From: Bacteroidota bacterium
GTDB taxonomy: Bacteria; Bacteroidota; Bacteroidia; NS11-12g; UBA955
Reading direction: 5' to 3'
Assembly: GCA_005788145.1 (NCBI GenBank)
Contig: SXYY01000076.1
Coordinates: 1-9,306 of the forward strand
DNA: 9,306 nucleotides
The position numbers and the translations under genes are program-made. The notes beneath the pieces were generated by a model, which was not told where the DNA came from, ran no database searches, and was given only the letters and a program-made list of their open reading frames with translations. Shown piece after piece: positions 1 through 6,327 of the stretch (its first letter is position 1; every line of letters starts with the position of its first letter).

Positions 1-43
1 AAACGCCAAAAGCGTTTCGAGGGTTCGAATCCCTTCCTCTCTG
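1..43 (+). tRNA. tRNA-Ser, 3' part only (5' end outside window)
   Basis: This is the 3' part of a class II tRNA gene cut by the window edge. Positions 1-6 (AAACGC) pair perfectly with 12-17 (GCGTTT), forming a long variable arm. The T arm follows: stem 19-23, the diagnostic loop TTCGAAT at 24-30, and the other stem side at 31-35 with one G-U closing pair. The 3' acceptor strand is 36-42 and the discriminator base is G43. A long variable arm limits the choice to Ser, Leu or bacterial Tyr. A G discriminator favours Ser, since Leu and Tyr normally have A. No CCA tail is encoded, because CAA follows G43. The anticodon lies outside the window, so the isotype is inferred. Confidence 0.8.
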
Positions 44-44
44 C

Positions 45-191
45 AACCCAATGCCCCTTACGGGGCATTTTTTGTTTAACGAATCTGTTCGCCAAGCGAA
101 CAAGCGAGTGTAACATAAAATGAACTGTGCGACGAAGGAGCGGGCATTGGGTTAGTACCTTCCCCGGGATCACGAGCGCAGCGAGTAACCC
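45..191. repeat. Structured gene-free spacer with nested inverted repeats
   Basis: No reading frame is supported between the tRNA terminator and the end of the lipoprotein gene at 258. The spacer holds several paired segments. AACCCAATGCCC at 45-56 has an exact 12-bp reverse complement at 142-153. GTTCGC at 87-92 pairs with GCGAAC at 96-101 around a 3-nt loop. GGGTTA at 149-154 pairs with TAACCC at 186-191. A GCGAG-type motif recurs at about 104-108, 171-175 (as ACGAG) and 181-185. The first repeat overlaps the terminator stem. It resembles a dispersed intergenic element or folded RNA, but a single window cannot show whether it recurs in the genome. Confidence 0.5.
50..73 (+). terminator. Rho-independent terminator after the tRNA
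   Basis: A perfect 8-bp GC-rich stem (AATGCCCC at 50-57 with GGGGCATT at 62-69) closes a TTAC tetraloop at 58-61. It runs straight into a T tract (68-73). It lies 7 nt after the tRNA 3' end, which is the usual layout for a tRNA transcript terminator. Confidence 0.85.
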
Positions 192-257
192 CTATCTGTA
201 ACAATCAAGCAAGTACTTGGAATAGAGGAATTAACTCATTTTATTTTTCACAAATCA

Positions 258-668
258 TTAAAACGACCGAACCGCCCGAACAGAATTTTTGGTTGTTTTG
301 TTATCGGCAATTGTCTTGCCATTGTCAAATTCAACCGTATATGCATCATCCATACCAACCAAAGTTGAACTCCAATAAAAATCAAACTGAGCAAAACCAC
401 CAATTCTATCTTTATTGGCATATAATTGATTTAACTCCTCATTGGTTGGCAAGCGCCAATCATCACATCCATCAAGCACCAGGTCTTCACAGGCCAATTT
501 CGCATTCTCCCAATTCGCGTAAGGCAAATCCGTGGGTGCGGCAGCCAAGCCATGGCCATCGGCATTTTTAAAGACAATAACCCCACATTCTTTCTGCGTA
601 ACAGGTTCTTCACAGCCCGCAAACATCGCAACTGCCATGAACGCGAACAAAATATTGTTTAGTTTCAT
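258..668 (-). CDS. DUF1566 (Lcl-type) domain lipoprotein
   Basis: A 136-residue protein read from ATG at 668-666. The N-terminus is a lipoprotein signal peptide: MKLNN, a hydrophobic stretch, then FAGC with Cys19 as the likely lipidated residue, followed by EEP. The rest is one DUF1566 domain. Its family hallmarks are visible in order: HGL near the start, a W-x3-A-x2-A-C segment, GCDDWRLPT-x2-EL-x2-L, YWSST, and a C-terminal VRAVRSF. The domain is common in secreted and surface proteins of Bacteroidota and Legionella; its biochemical role is unsettled and I propose none. The chosen start excludes 13 upstream in-frame residues, because Cys-led lipoprotein signals begin like MKLNN and a perfect TATGTTTG box ends 4 nt before this ATG. 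The gene is divergent from the GH81 gene and nothing else nearby shares its strand. Confidence 0.85.
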   Translation of the reverse strand: MKLNNILFAFMAVAMFAGCEEPVTQKECGVIVFKNADGHGLAAAPTDLPYANWENAKLACEDLVLDGCDDWRLPTNEELNQLYANKDRIGGFAQFDFYWSSTLVGMDDAYTVEFDNGKTIADNKTTKNSVRAVRSF

Positions 669-672
669 AACA

Positions 673-680
673 CAAACATA
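673..680 (-). promoter_or_regulatory. -7 box of the DUF1566 lipoprotein gene
   Basis: Read on the minus strand, this is TATGTTTG, a full match to the Bacteroidota -7 consensus TAnnTTTG. It is followed by TGTT and then the ATG. No -33 TTTG is seen at the usual spacing; the nearest TTTG is 24 nt further upstream. Confidence 0.6.
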
Positions 681-723
681 TGATAAACCCATGCATGACC
701 ACATCAAAAAAAATACTCAATCC

Positions 724-756
724 ATTAATTATCTTTTACTTACTAAAATAATTAAT
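724..756. repeat. AT-only inverted repeat in the divergent intergenic region
   Basis: ATTAATTAT at 724-732 has an exact 9-bp inverted copy at 748-756, separated by 15 nt. It lies midway between the divergent lipoprotein and GH81 promoters, so it could be a regulator site. Because the arms contain only A and T in an AT-rich region, chance is a real alternative. Confidence 0.3.
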
Positions 757-796
757 AACACCAAGCTACAAAACCCTCATTCCAGTCCTATCTTGC

Positions 797-819
797 ATTA
801 TTGTAATTTTTACAATAAT
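797..819. promoter_or_regulatory. Perfect palindrome, candidate operator of the GH81 gene
   Basis: Arm ATTATTGTAA (797-806) and its exact reverse complement (810-819) flank a 3-bp TTT spacer. The palindrome sits 4 bp upstream of the candidate -7 box at 824-831 and covers the place where the -33 element should lie (ATTG at 800-803). A dimeric regulator bound here would be expected to block or control transcription of the GH81 gene. It could also form an RNA hairpin if transcribed, but it lies upstream of the predicted start of transcription. Confidence 0.55.
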
Positions 820-823
820 ATAT

Positions 824-831
824 TACCTTCG
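824..831 (+). promoter_or_regulatory. Candidate -7 box of the GH81 gene
   Basis: TACCTTCG matches TAnnTTTG at 5 of 6 fixed positions. An ATTG at 800-803, 20 nt upstream, could serve as the -33 element. The box ends 29 nt before the TTG start codon, so this mRNA should have a leader of about 25 nt, unlike the neighbouring genes. Confidence 0.45.
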
Positions 832-860
832 TTTTACACCCTACAGGTGCATTCCAGCTT

Positions 861-3800
861 TTGAAAACTCTGCTTCGCTTTTCCCCATCACTTTTGGTTT
901 TAGCCACAAGTCTGTTATCCACGTTCAACACCAACGCGCAAACCATCAAAGTCGGCAGCGGTAGTTATACCAACACATTCCCCGGCACCGATGTAGCAGG
1001 CAGAAATGGATACCCCTCCGGCACCCCCTACCTCATCGACTCTCTGAAAAGCAAACCCGTCCCCACCAATGACTGGTGGTCGGCCAAGGTGAAAAACGCT
1101 CACTGCGACAACCTTTTCAACTACCCACTCACCCTCAAAACGGTGAATGCCGGACTGGTAACCTCCTATATTCCGTGGGGTGTCATCTCCGACATCGAAC
1201 CCATCACCACCGGCGTCACATCGCTCAACCACAACGCCCCCTACATTTCTCACTACAGCGATTGGTTGATTACCATCGAATGGAAAAACGGCGGACATCG
1301 ATTCCAAACCACCGTTGGCATGGGCATGCCATTCCTATACTACCAAAAAGACAGTACCGATGAAGCCTCCGTCAAGATCAACAGCGGCACAGCCACCATC
1401 GCCAACGAGAAAATCATCATCGAAAATGCCTACAATGGCGCCGATTTTGTTGTTTATGCACCCAAAGGCAGTAGTTGGACCAAAAACGGCAACACCTACA
1501 CATCCAAACTCAACGGCAAAAATCATTGGTCGATGCTGATGCTACCCCAAAACAGCAACCAACTGAGCACACTCGCCGATTCCTTTCAGCGATATGCTTA
1601 CGTAGAACCGGTCAACACATTGGCAAACTTTGAATACAACGAAAAGAACAGCACGGTAACCACCGATTTTACCATTCAAACCCAAGTACACGAGGGCAAA
1701 GACTCTCTTCCATTGGTTGGATTACTGCCCCATCATTGGTCGCGCAGCACCCTCGCCGCCAGCGACTTCCTCTCCTACAATTACAGCAGCATCCGCGGCA
1801 CACTCAAGATGATTGCCCGCAAGAATTTCAGCGTTTCTCAGACCTTCAAAGGCATTCTCCCCACCCTACCGTACGTAGATTTTCTGAGCGATGGTTTCGA
1901 CCCGGCCAAACTCCAACAAAAAATCAATGCATTGGAATACGAGGGATTGGCTACATGGACAGACTCTTACAACGAAGGACAGGTAATGAATCGCCTCATC
2001 CAAACCGCACGCATCGCCCATGAAATGGGAGAAGAAGCTTCGGTGATGCGCATCCACAAAACCATCAAATCAAGGCTAGAAAATTGGCTCACCCACAACC
2101 CCGGCGAAGTGGCATTCCTATTCCACTACAACAAAACGTGGTCGGCCATGCTGGGTTATCCGGCGGGACATGGGCAAGACAACAACATCAACGACCACCA
2201 TTTCCATTGGGGTTACTTCATCCATGCGGCGGCGTTTTTGGAAGAATTTGAACCGGGTTGGGCCAAATCATATGGCGACATGGTAAATTTATTGGTTCGC
2301 GACGCGGCCTCCATCAATCGCAAAGACAACCTGTTCCCGCATTTACGAAACTTCAATCCCTACACCGGACATTGTTGGGCCAACGGATTTGCCACCTTCC
2401 CGCAAGGAAACGACCAAGAATCCACCTCTGAGAGCATGCAGTTTAACTCATCGCTCATTCACTGGGGCGATATCACCCAAAACAAGTCCATCCGCGACCT
2501 AGGCATCTACTTGTATTGCACCGAACAATCGGCCATCGAAGAGTATTGGTTTGATATCAAGCAGCGCAATTTTGCCAAAACACAGCAGTACGCACTCGTT
2601 TCGAGGGTGTGGGGCAACTCCTACGACAATGGTACCTTTTGGACGAACGACATCGCCGCATCTTACGGCATCGAATTGTATCCCATTCACGGCGGATCAT
2701 TTTATTTGGCGCACGACACCGCCTACGCCACCCGTTTGTGGAAGGAGATGGCGAAAAATACAGGCATTTTGACCAACCAAGCCAACGACAACCTTTGGCA
2801 CGATGTGTATTGGGAGTTTTTGGCCTTTACGAACCCAGCGAAGGCCATCGAGTTGTACAACAGCAACCCCAATCGCAACCTCAAATTTGGCATTTCGGAT
2901 GCACAAACCTACCATTGGTTACATTCATTGAACGCCCTCGGTCGATTGAACCCCAGCATCACCGCCAATCATCCGCTGGCCGTGGCATTTACCAAAGGCA
3001 ACAAAACCATCTACGCAGCAAAGAACAATGGCAACGACACCCTGAAAGTGACCTATTCGGATGGATACATTTTCACAGTGCCACCGCGCAAATTAAAGAC
3101 CAGTCTCGACAGCGACATCCAGGCCCATATCAGTAGCGACTTCGCCCAACTGTATAAAGGCAGCGTTGCCAACATCTATTTCGACAACCTAAACGTAATG
3201 CCCGATTCCATACAGTGGATGCTGGGCTCGAAGCGATTAAAAACGATCACTAGCCAGCCATGGAACCTCGAAACCAGCGCTTTGAATGCCGGGAAATACA
3301 CTTTTTACGCCAAGATTTTCAAGGGCGATGCCCGAGCAAATAGCAATTTATTTACCCTCGTTGTTGGTGAGCAAATCCCCTATAACAAAGCCGTTGCCTC
3401 GATTCCTGGCAACATCCAAAGTGGTTTGTTTGATCAATTTGAAGGTGGTTCTGCACAAGGAATTGCTTACATCGATTTCAGTCCCACCAACCTTGGCAAC
3501 TTCAGAACCATAGAAGCAGCCGATGTGAGCAACGATGCCCAAGAAGGAGCCATTTTAACCTGGATTGACGCGGGCGAATGGACAGAATACACCGTAAATG
3601 TGCAGCAAGACGGCTTGTACGATTGTTCTTTGCGATACGCCAATGGCAATGCAGGCAACGGCGGGAAATTCTCTATGTGGCTTGATGACAAGTTGCTTAC
3701 AAGCAACATCACTTTCCCCAGCACCGGCAAATGGGAAACCTTCGGTGCCGTGAGCATCAAAAACCTGCCCATGACACAGGGCAGACGCGTCCTGAAATTC

Positions 3801-5144
3801 AGTTTCGACGATGGTGGCATGAATATCGGAAAGGTACAATTCACCCGAACCGGGCCACTGCCCAAAGCCCTACCCATTGCCAAAGCCGGTGGAAACGTCT
3901 CATACCCCAGCACCGCAGATAGCGCTCAATGCGATGGAAGCAAAAGCAGCGCAGGTTCTTTGGGGTATTTAAAGTACGCTTGGACGCAGGTTTACGGTCC
4001 ATCAAAACTCCTCATCAACAACGCAACTGCCTCGAAACCCACCTTTAAAAACATTCAAAAAGGGGTTTACAAAGTGCGATTGACTGTGAGCGACAGTGTG
4101 AATAGCGACTACAACGAGGCCTTCATTTTTGTGCAAGACGGCGGAAACATCGCGCCAGAAATCACCATCAACAACCCCATTTCGGGGGCCACCCTCATCG
4201 AGAATCAATGGCTTGTTGTCCAAGCCTCTGCCGAAGATTTGGATGGCAGCATCAAGCAGGTCAAATTCATGATCAATGGCGATTCCGTGTCCCTTGACAC
4301 CTCCGCCCCATATGAGTACAGGATGCAAGTAGGTATAGGAAATTACACCGCTCAAGCGCAAGCCATCGACAATGGTGGCAACAGCACCACAAGTTCGAGC
4401 ATTTCGTTTTCAGCCCTTTCGCTGGCAGGCAACTGGGTGATAGAACCCGTGGCGAAATCGCTGGCTGTTGGTCCTACCGTAGCCAACCTCACCTGGTGGA
4501 GCAATAGCACTGCGGATGTAGCGACCCGATCTTGTTTATTCGACGACATTTACCAAATCAACAAAGACGGCAGTTTCCGCAACATCATGGGCTCCAACAC
4601 CTGGTTAGAAGGATGGCAGAATGCCGGAAAAGAAGGTTGTGGCGCGCCCGTGGCACCCCATGACGGAAGTTTGGTCGGTAAATGGTCGATTGACAGTTTG
4701 AACGGCCAATTGGTCCTTGATGGCAAAGGATTGTTCTTGGGTTTGCCCAAGGCAACGAACGCAGGAGAATTGGGCAGTGGAAGCACCGTTCCGAATACGC
4801 GTTCCTACCAAATTGGATTGACAGCAACCCGTTTAACAGCCGTTATCAATTACGGCGTGGGATTCTGGCAGTTTCAATTGGTGAGAAGCAGCGGCTCGGT
4901 GAACACACAAACCATTTCCCAGGGCGATTGGCGATTGTATCCAAACCCCAGCAACAATGTATTGTATTTGGATATTCCTTCTGCATTGGTAGGGTATAAA
5001 ATCATCGCTCAAACGGGTCAATTGGTGAAGGCGGGAAGAGAAAAATCGATCAACATTGAGGGATTAACGGCGGGCATATACCAAATCCAAATTGAAACAT
5101 CCACAGAGGTAAAAACCCTGAGGTTTATCAAAAACGACAATTAG
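861..5144 (+). CDS. Secreted multidomain GH81 endo-beta-1,3-glucanase with CBM6 and T9SS tail
   Basis: A 1427-residue exported enzyme predicted to hydrolyse beta-1,3-glucans such as laminarin or fungal wall glucan. The start is TTG; no in-frame ATG lies upstream before a stop at 816, and the TTG-initiated product begins with a good signal peptide ending TNAQ at about residue 27. The GH81 domain spans about 60-700: PTNDWW at 68-73, DHHFHWGY at 445-452 (D445 is the family's acid position), and QESTSES with the Glu pair E520/E524 at the base position. After it come a small beta segment (about 705-745), an Ig-like stretch (about 745-840), CBM6 (about 848-998), PKD (about 999-1095), a Big_17-like Ig domain (about 1097-1186), an unnamed domain with paired Trp and two Cys (1188-1343), and a T9SS sorting domain from about 1355 with YPNPS at 1360-1364. 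It is therefore likely exported by type IX secretion and kept at the surface or released. Domain borders are judged by eye. Confidence 0.92.
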   Translation: MKTLLRFSPSLLVLATSLLSTFNTNAQTIKVGSGSYTNTFPGTDVAGRNGYPSGTPYLIDSLKSKPVPTNDWWSAKVKNAHCDNLFNYPLTLKTVNAGLVTSYIPWGVISDIEPITTGVTSLNHNAPYISHYSDWLITIEWKNGGHRFQTTVGMGMPFLYYQKDSTDEASVKINSGTATIANEKIIIENAYNGADFVVYAPKGSSWTKNGNTYTSKLNGKNHWSMLMLPQNSNQLSTLADSFQRYAYVEPVNTLANFEYNEKNSTVTTDFTIQTQVHEGKDSLPLVGLLPHHWSRSTLAASDFLSYNYSSIRGTLKMIARKNFSVSQTFKGILPTLPYVDFLSDGFDPAKLQQKINALEYEGLATWTDSYNEGQVMNRLIQTARIAHEMGEEASVMRIHKTIKSRLENWLTHNPGEVAFLFHYNKTWSAMLGYPAGHGQDNNINDHHFHWGYFIHAAAFLEEFEPGWAKSYGDMVNLLVRDAASINRKDNLFPHLRNFNPYTGHCWANGFATFPQGNDQESTSESMQFNSSLIHWGDITQNKSIRDLGIYLYCTEQSAIEEYWFDIKQRNFAKTQQYALVSRVWGNSYDNGTFWTNDIAASYGIELYPIHGGSFYLAHDTAYATRLWKEMAKNTGILTNQANDNLWHDVYWEFLAFTNPAKAIELYNSNPNRNLKFGISDAQTYHWLHSLNALGRLNPSITANHPLAVAFTKGNKTIYAAKNNGNDTLKVTYSDGYIFTVPPRKLKTSLDSDIQAHISSDFAQLYKGSVANIYFDNLNVMPDSIQWMLGSKRLKTITSQPWNLETSALNAGKYTFYAKIFKGDARANSNLFTLVVGEQIPYNKAVASIPGNIQSGLFDQFEGGSAQGIAYIDFSPTNLGNFRTIEAADVSNDAQEGAILTWIDAGEWTEYTVNVQQDGLYDCSLRYANGNAGNGGKFSMWLDDKLLTSNITFPSTGKWETFGAVSIKNLPMTQGRRVLKFSFDDGGMNIGKVQFTRTGPLPKALPIAKAGGNVSYPSTADSAQCDGSKSSAGSLGYLKYAWTQVYGPSKLLINNATASKPTFKNIQKGVYKVRLTVSDSVNSDYNEAFIFVQDGGNIAPEITINNPISGATLIENQWLVVQASAEDLDGSIKQVKFMINGDSVSLDTSAPYEYRMQVGIGNYTAQAQAIDNGGNSTTSSSISFSALSLAGNWVIEPVAKSLAVGPTVANLTWWSNSTADVATRSCLFDDIYQINKDGSFRNIMGSNTWLEGWQNAGKEGCGAPVAPHDGSLVGKWSIDSLNGQLVLDGKGLFLGLPKATNAGELGSGSTVPNTRSYQIGLTATRLTAVINYGVGFWQFQLVRSSGSVNTQTISQGDWRLYPNPSNNVLYLDIPSALVGYKIIAQTGQLVKAGREKSINIEGLTAGIYQIQIETSTEVKTLRFIKNDN

Positions 5145-5200
5145 GGACTTTTCTTCAGTTGCTTCATGTGAATGGGCAACCATGAATGAGCCAACTTGTG

Positions 5201-5208
5201 TATCTTTG
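5201..5208 (+). promoter_or_regulatory. -7 box of the SPFH protein gene
   Basis: TATCTTTG is a full match to TAnnTTTG. It lies 7 nt before the ATG at 5216 but inside the reading frame if the earlier ATG at 5186 is used, which argues for the downstream start. No -33 TTTG is apparent at a suitable distance. Confidence 0.5.
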
Positions 5209-5215
5209 GTACACT

Positions 5216-6163
5216 ATGTTTACAAATTACATCTACATCGGATTGGTTGCGTTGGTGGTTCTTTCCTCCATCATGACCGTACAGCAAGGCAGTGTGGCCA
5301 TTTTGACCATGTTTGGTAAATATCGTCGCATCCTATACCCTGGACTAAACTTCCGCATCCCGTTGCTTGAAGTGGTCTATCGCAAAGTATCCATTCAAAA
5401 CCGAAGCATTGAATTGGATTTCCAAGCCATCACCCAGGACCAAGCCAATGTTTATTTCAAAGCGATGTTGTTGTATTCCGTGTTCGACAACCGTGAAGAA
5501 ACCCTGAAAAACGTGGCGTTTAAATTTGTGAACGACCGCGACTTTATGACGGCCCTCATCCGCACCATTGAAGGATCAATCCGTGGATTTGTTGCCACCA
5601 AACGCCAGGCCGAAATCCTCGCCCTCCGCAAAGAAATCGTTGAATCTGTAAAGGAAGGCATCGATGCCGTATTGGAATCTTGGGGCTACCACCTCATCGA
5701 TTTGCAATTGAACGACATCACCTTCGACGAGGTCATCACCAAGAGCATGGCACAAGTGGTGGCTTCTTCAAATTTGAAAGCGGCGGCTGAAAATGAAGGC
5801 CAGGCCCTTTTGATCACAAAAACCAAAGCCGCTGAAGCCGAGGGAAACGCGATCAAAATCTCCGCCGAGGCCGAGAAAATCGCAGCCCAGTTGCGCGGTG
5901 AAGGTATCGCCCTGTTCAGAAAAGAAGTGGCCAAAGGTATGAGCGACGCTGCCATCGAAATGAAAGAAGCAGACCTCGATTCATCGTTCTTGTTGTTTAG
6001 TATGTGGACCGAAGCCATCAAAAACTTCGCCTCCGATGGGAAAGGCAACGTCATCTTCCTCGATGGCTCAACCGATGGCATGAACAAAACGCTCAAGGAA
6101 ATGATGGCCATGAATCAAATTGATGCCACAACCGGCAAAACTACCAAGAAAACCAGCGCCTAA
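5216..6163 (+). CDS. Membrane-anchored SPFH/band-7 (stomatin-like) protein
   Basis: A 315-residue SPFH-family protein, probably a scaffold that oligomerises on the inner membrane. One hydrophobic N-terminal segment (about residues 5-20, GLVALVVLSS) anchors it. The SPFH domain follows at once: QQGSV, FGKYRRILYPGLNFRIP, and on to about residue 185. A charged, Ala/Glu-rich coiled coil comes next (about 190-245, with AEAEGNAIKISAEAEKIAAQ), then a hydrophilic tail ending in Lys/Thr. The layout is stomatin- or HIR-like. No NfeD partner gene is adjacent, so its partner and process are unknown. An in-frame ATG at 5186 would add 10 residues; I prefer 5216 because a perfect -7 box lies between the two and the transmembrane segment then sits right after the start. 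The gene follows GH81 by about 70 bp but seems to have its own promoter. Confidence 0.85.
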   Translation: MFTNYIYIGLVALVVLSSIMTVQQGSVAILTMFGKYRRILYPGLNFRIPLLEVVYRKVSIQNRSIELDFQAITQDQANVYFKAMLLYSVFDNREETLKNVAFKFVNDRDFMTALIRTIEGSIRGFVATKRQAEILALRKEIVESVKEGIDAVLESWGYHLIDLQLNDITFDEVITKSMAQVVASSNLKAAAENEGQALLITKTKAAEAEGNAIKISAEAEKIAAQLRGEGIALFRKEVAKGMSDAAIEMKEADLDSSFLLFSMWTEAIKNFASDGKGNVIFLDGSTDGMNKTLKEMMAMNQIDATTGKTTKKTSA

Positions 6164-6327
6164 CCCTGGGGTTTTTCGTATTCAATGGGCAGCACCCACC
6201 CTTGATGCGGGTCATCGAATATAACATCCTCCAAAAAGGTAAACGGAGAATGAGATAAAAATGACAAAAACTTCGACAATCGCTCAAACCCCACCTTCGT
6301 TGCCTTGTTACCTTTGCACCATGACAT
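6160..6327 (-). other. Possible 55-codon antisense ORF or gene remnant
   Basis: An ATG on the minus strand (6327-6325) opens 55 codons ending in TAG at 6162-6160, filling the gap between the SPFH and DUF3050 genes and overlapping the start of the latter. The C-terminal half reads like real protein (EDVIFDDPHQGWVLPIEYE) rather than typical noise, with mixed charge, two Trp overall and no low-complexity run. I do not recognise it. No -7 box or ribosome site was found for it, and its start would lie inside the DUF3050 coding region. It may be chance or the end of a decayed gene. Confidence 0.2.
6309..6316 (+). promoter_or_regulatory. -7 box of the DUF3050 gene
   Basis: TACCTTTG fully matches TAnnTTTG and is followed by CACC and ATG at 6321. 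It decides the start of the gene, because an in-frame ATG at 6261 would lie upstream of the promoter. No convincing -33 element is seen. Confidence 0.6.

Noticed and set aside
210..219. 10-bp palindrome CAAGTACTTG downstream of the lipoprotein gene
   Set aside because: Short, isolated, no loop for a terminator and not near a promoter; compatible with chance.
532..864. 110-residue plus-strand frame running up to the GH81 start
   Set aside because: It overlaps the lipoprotein gene on the other strand and then AT-rich promoter sequence; the translation has no protein-like pattern.
2609..3136. 175-residue plus-strand open frame inside the GH81 gene
   Set aside because: Frame-shifted shadow rich in Gln, Arg, His and Pro; the GH81 domain continues unbroken through it.
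915..4361. Several minus-strand open frames opposite the GH81 gene (for example 915-1307, 3467-3913, 4002-4361)
   Set aside because: They lie fully inside a well-supported coding region, have no recognisable domains, and are rich in Val/Gly or Ser/Pro as expected of the complement of C-rich codons.
5158..5180. Hairpin GTTGC/GCAAC with inner TTCA/TGAA after the GH81 stop, considered as a terminator
   Set aside because: Interrupted stem, 2-nt inner loop and no following T tract.
5186..5215. Earlier ATG for the SPFH gene, adding 10 residues
   Set aside because: A perfect TATCTTTG promoter box lies inside this extension, and the transmembrane anchor begins right after the ATG at 5216. Not fully excluded.
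6162..6173. AACC/GGTT hairpin at the SPFH stop codon, considered as a terminator
   Set aside because: Only 4 bp with a short T run; too weak to call.
6261..6320. Earlier ATG for the DUF3050 gene, adding 20 residues
   Set aside because: It lies upstream of the TACCTTTG box, and the added Thr/Pro/Cys-rich residues do not resemble the start of this family.
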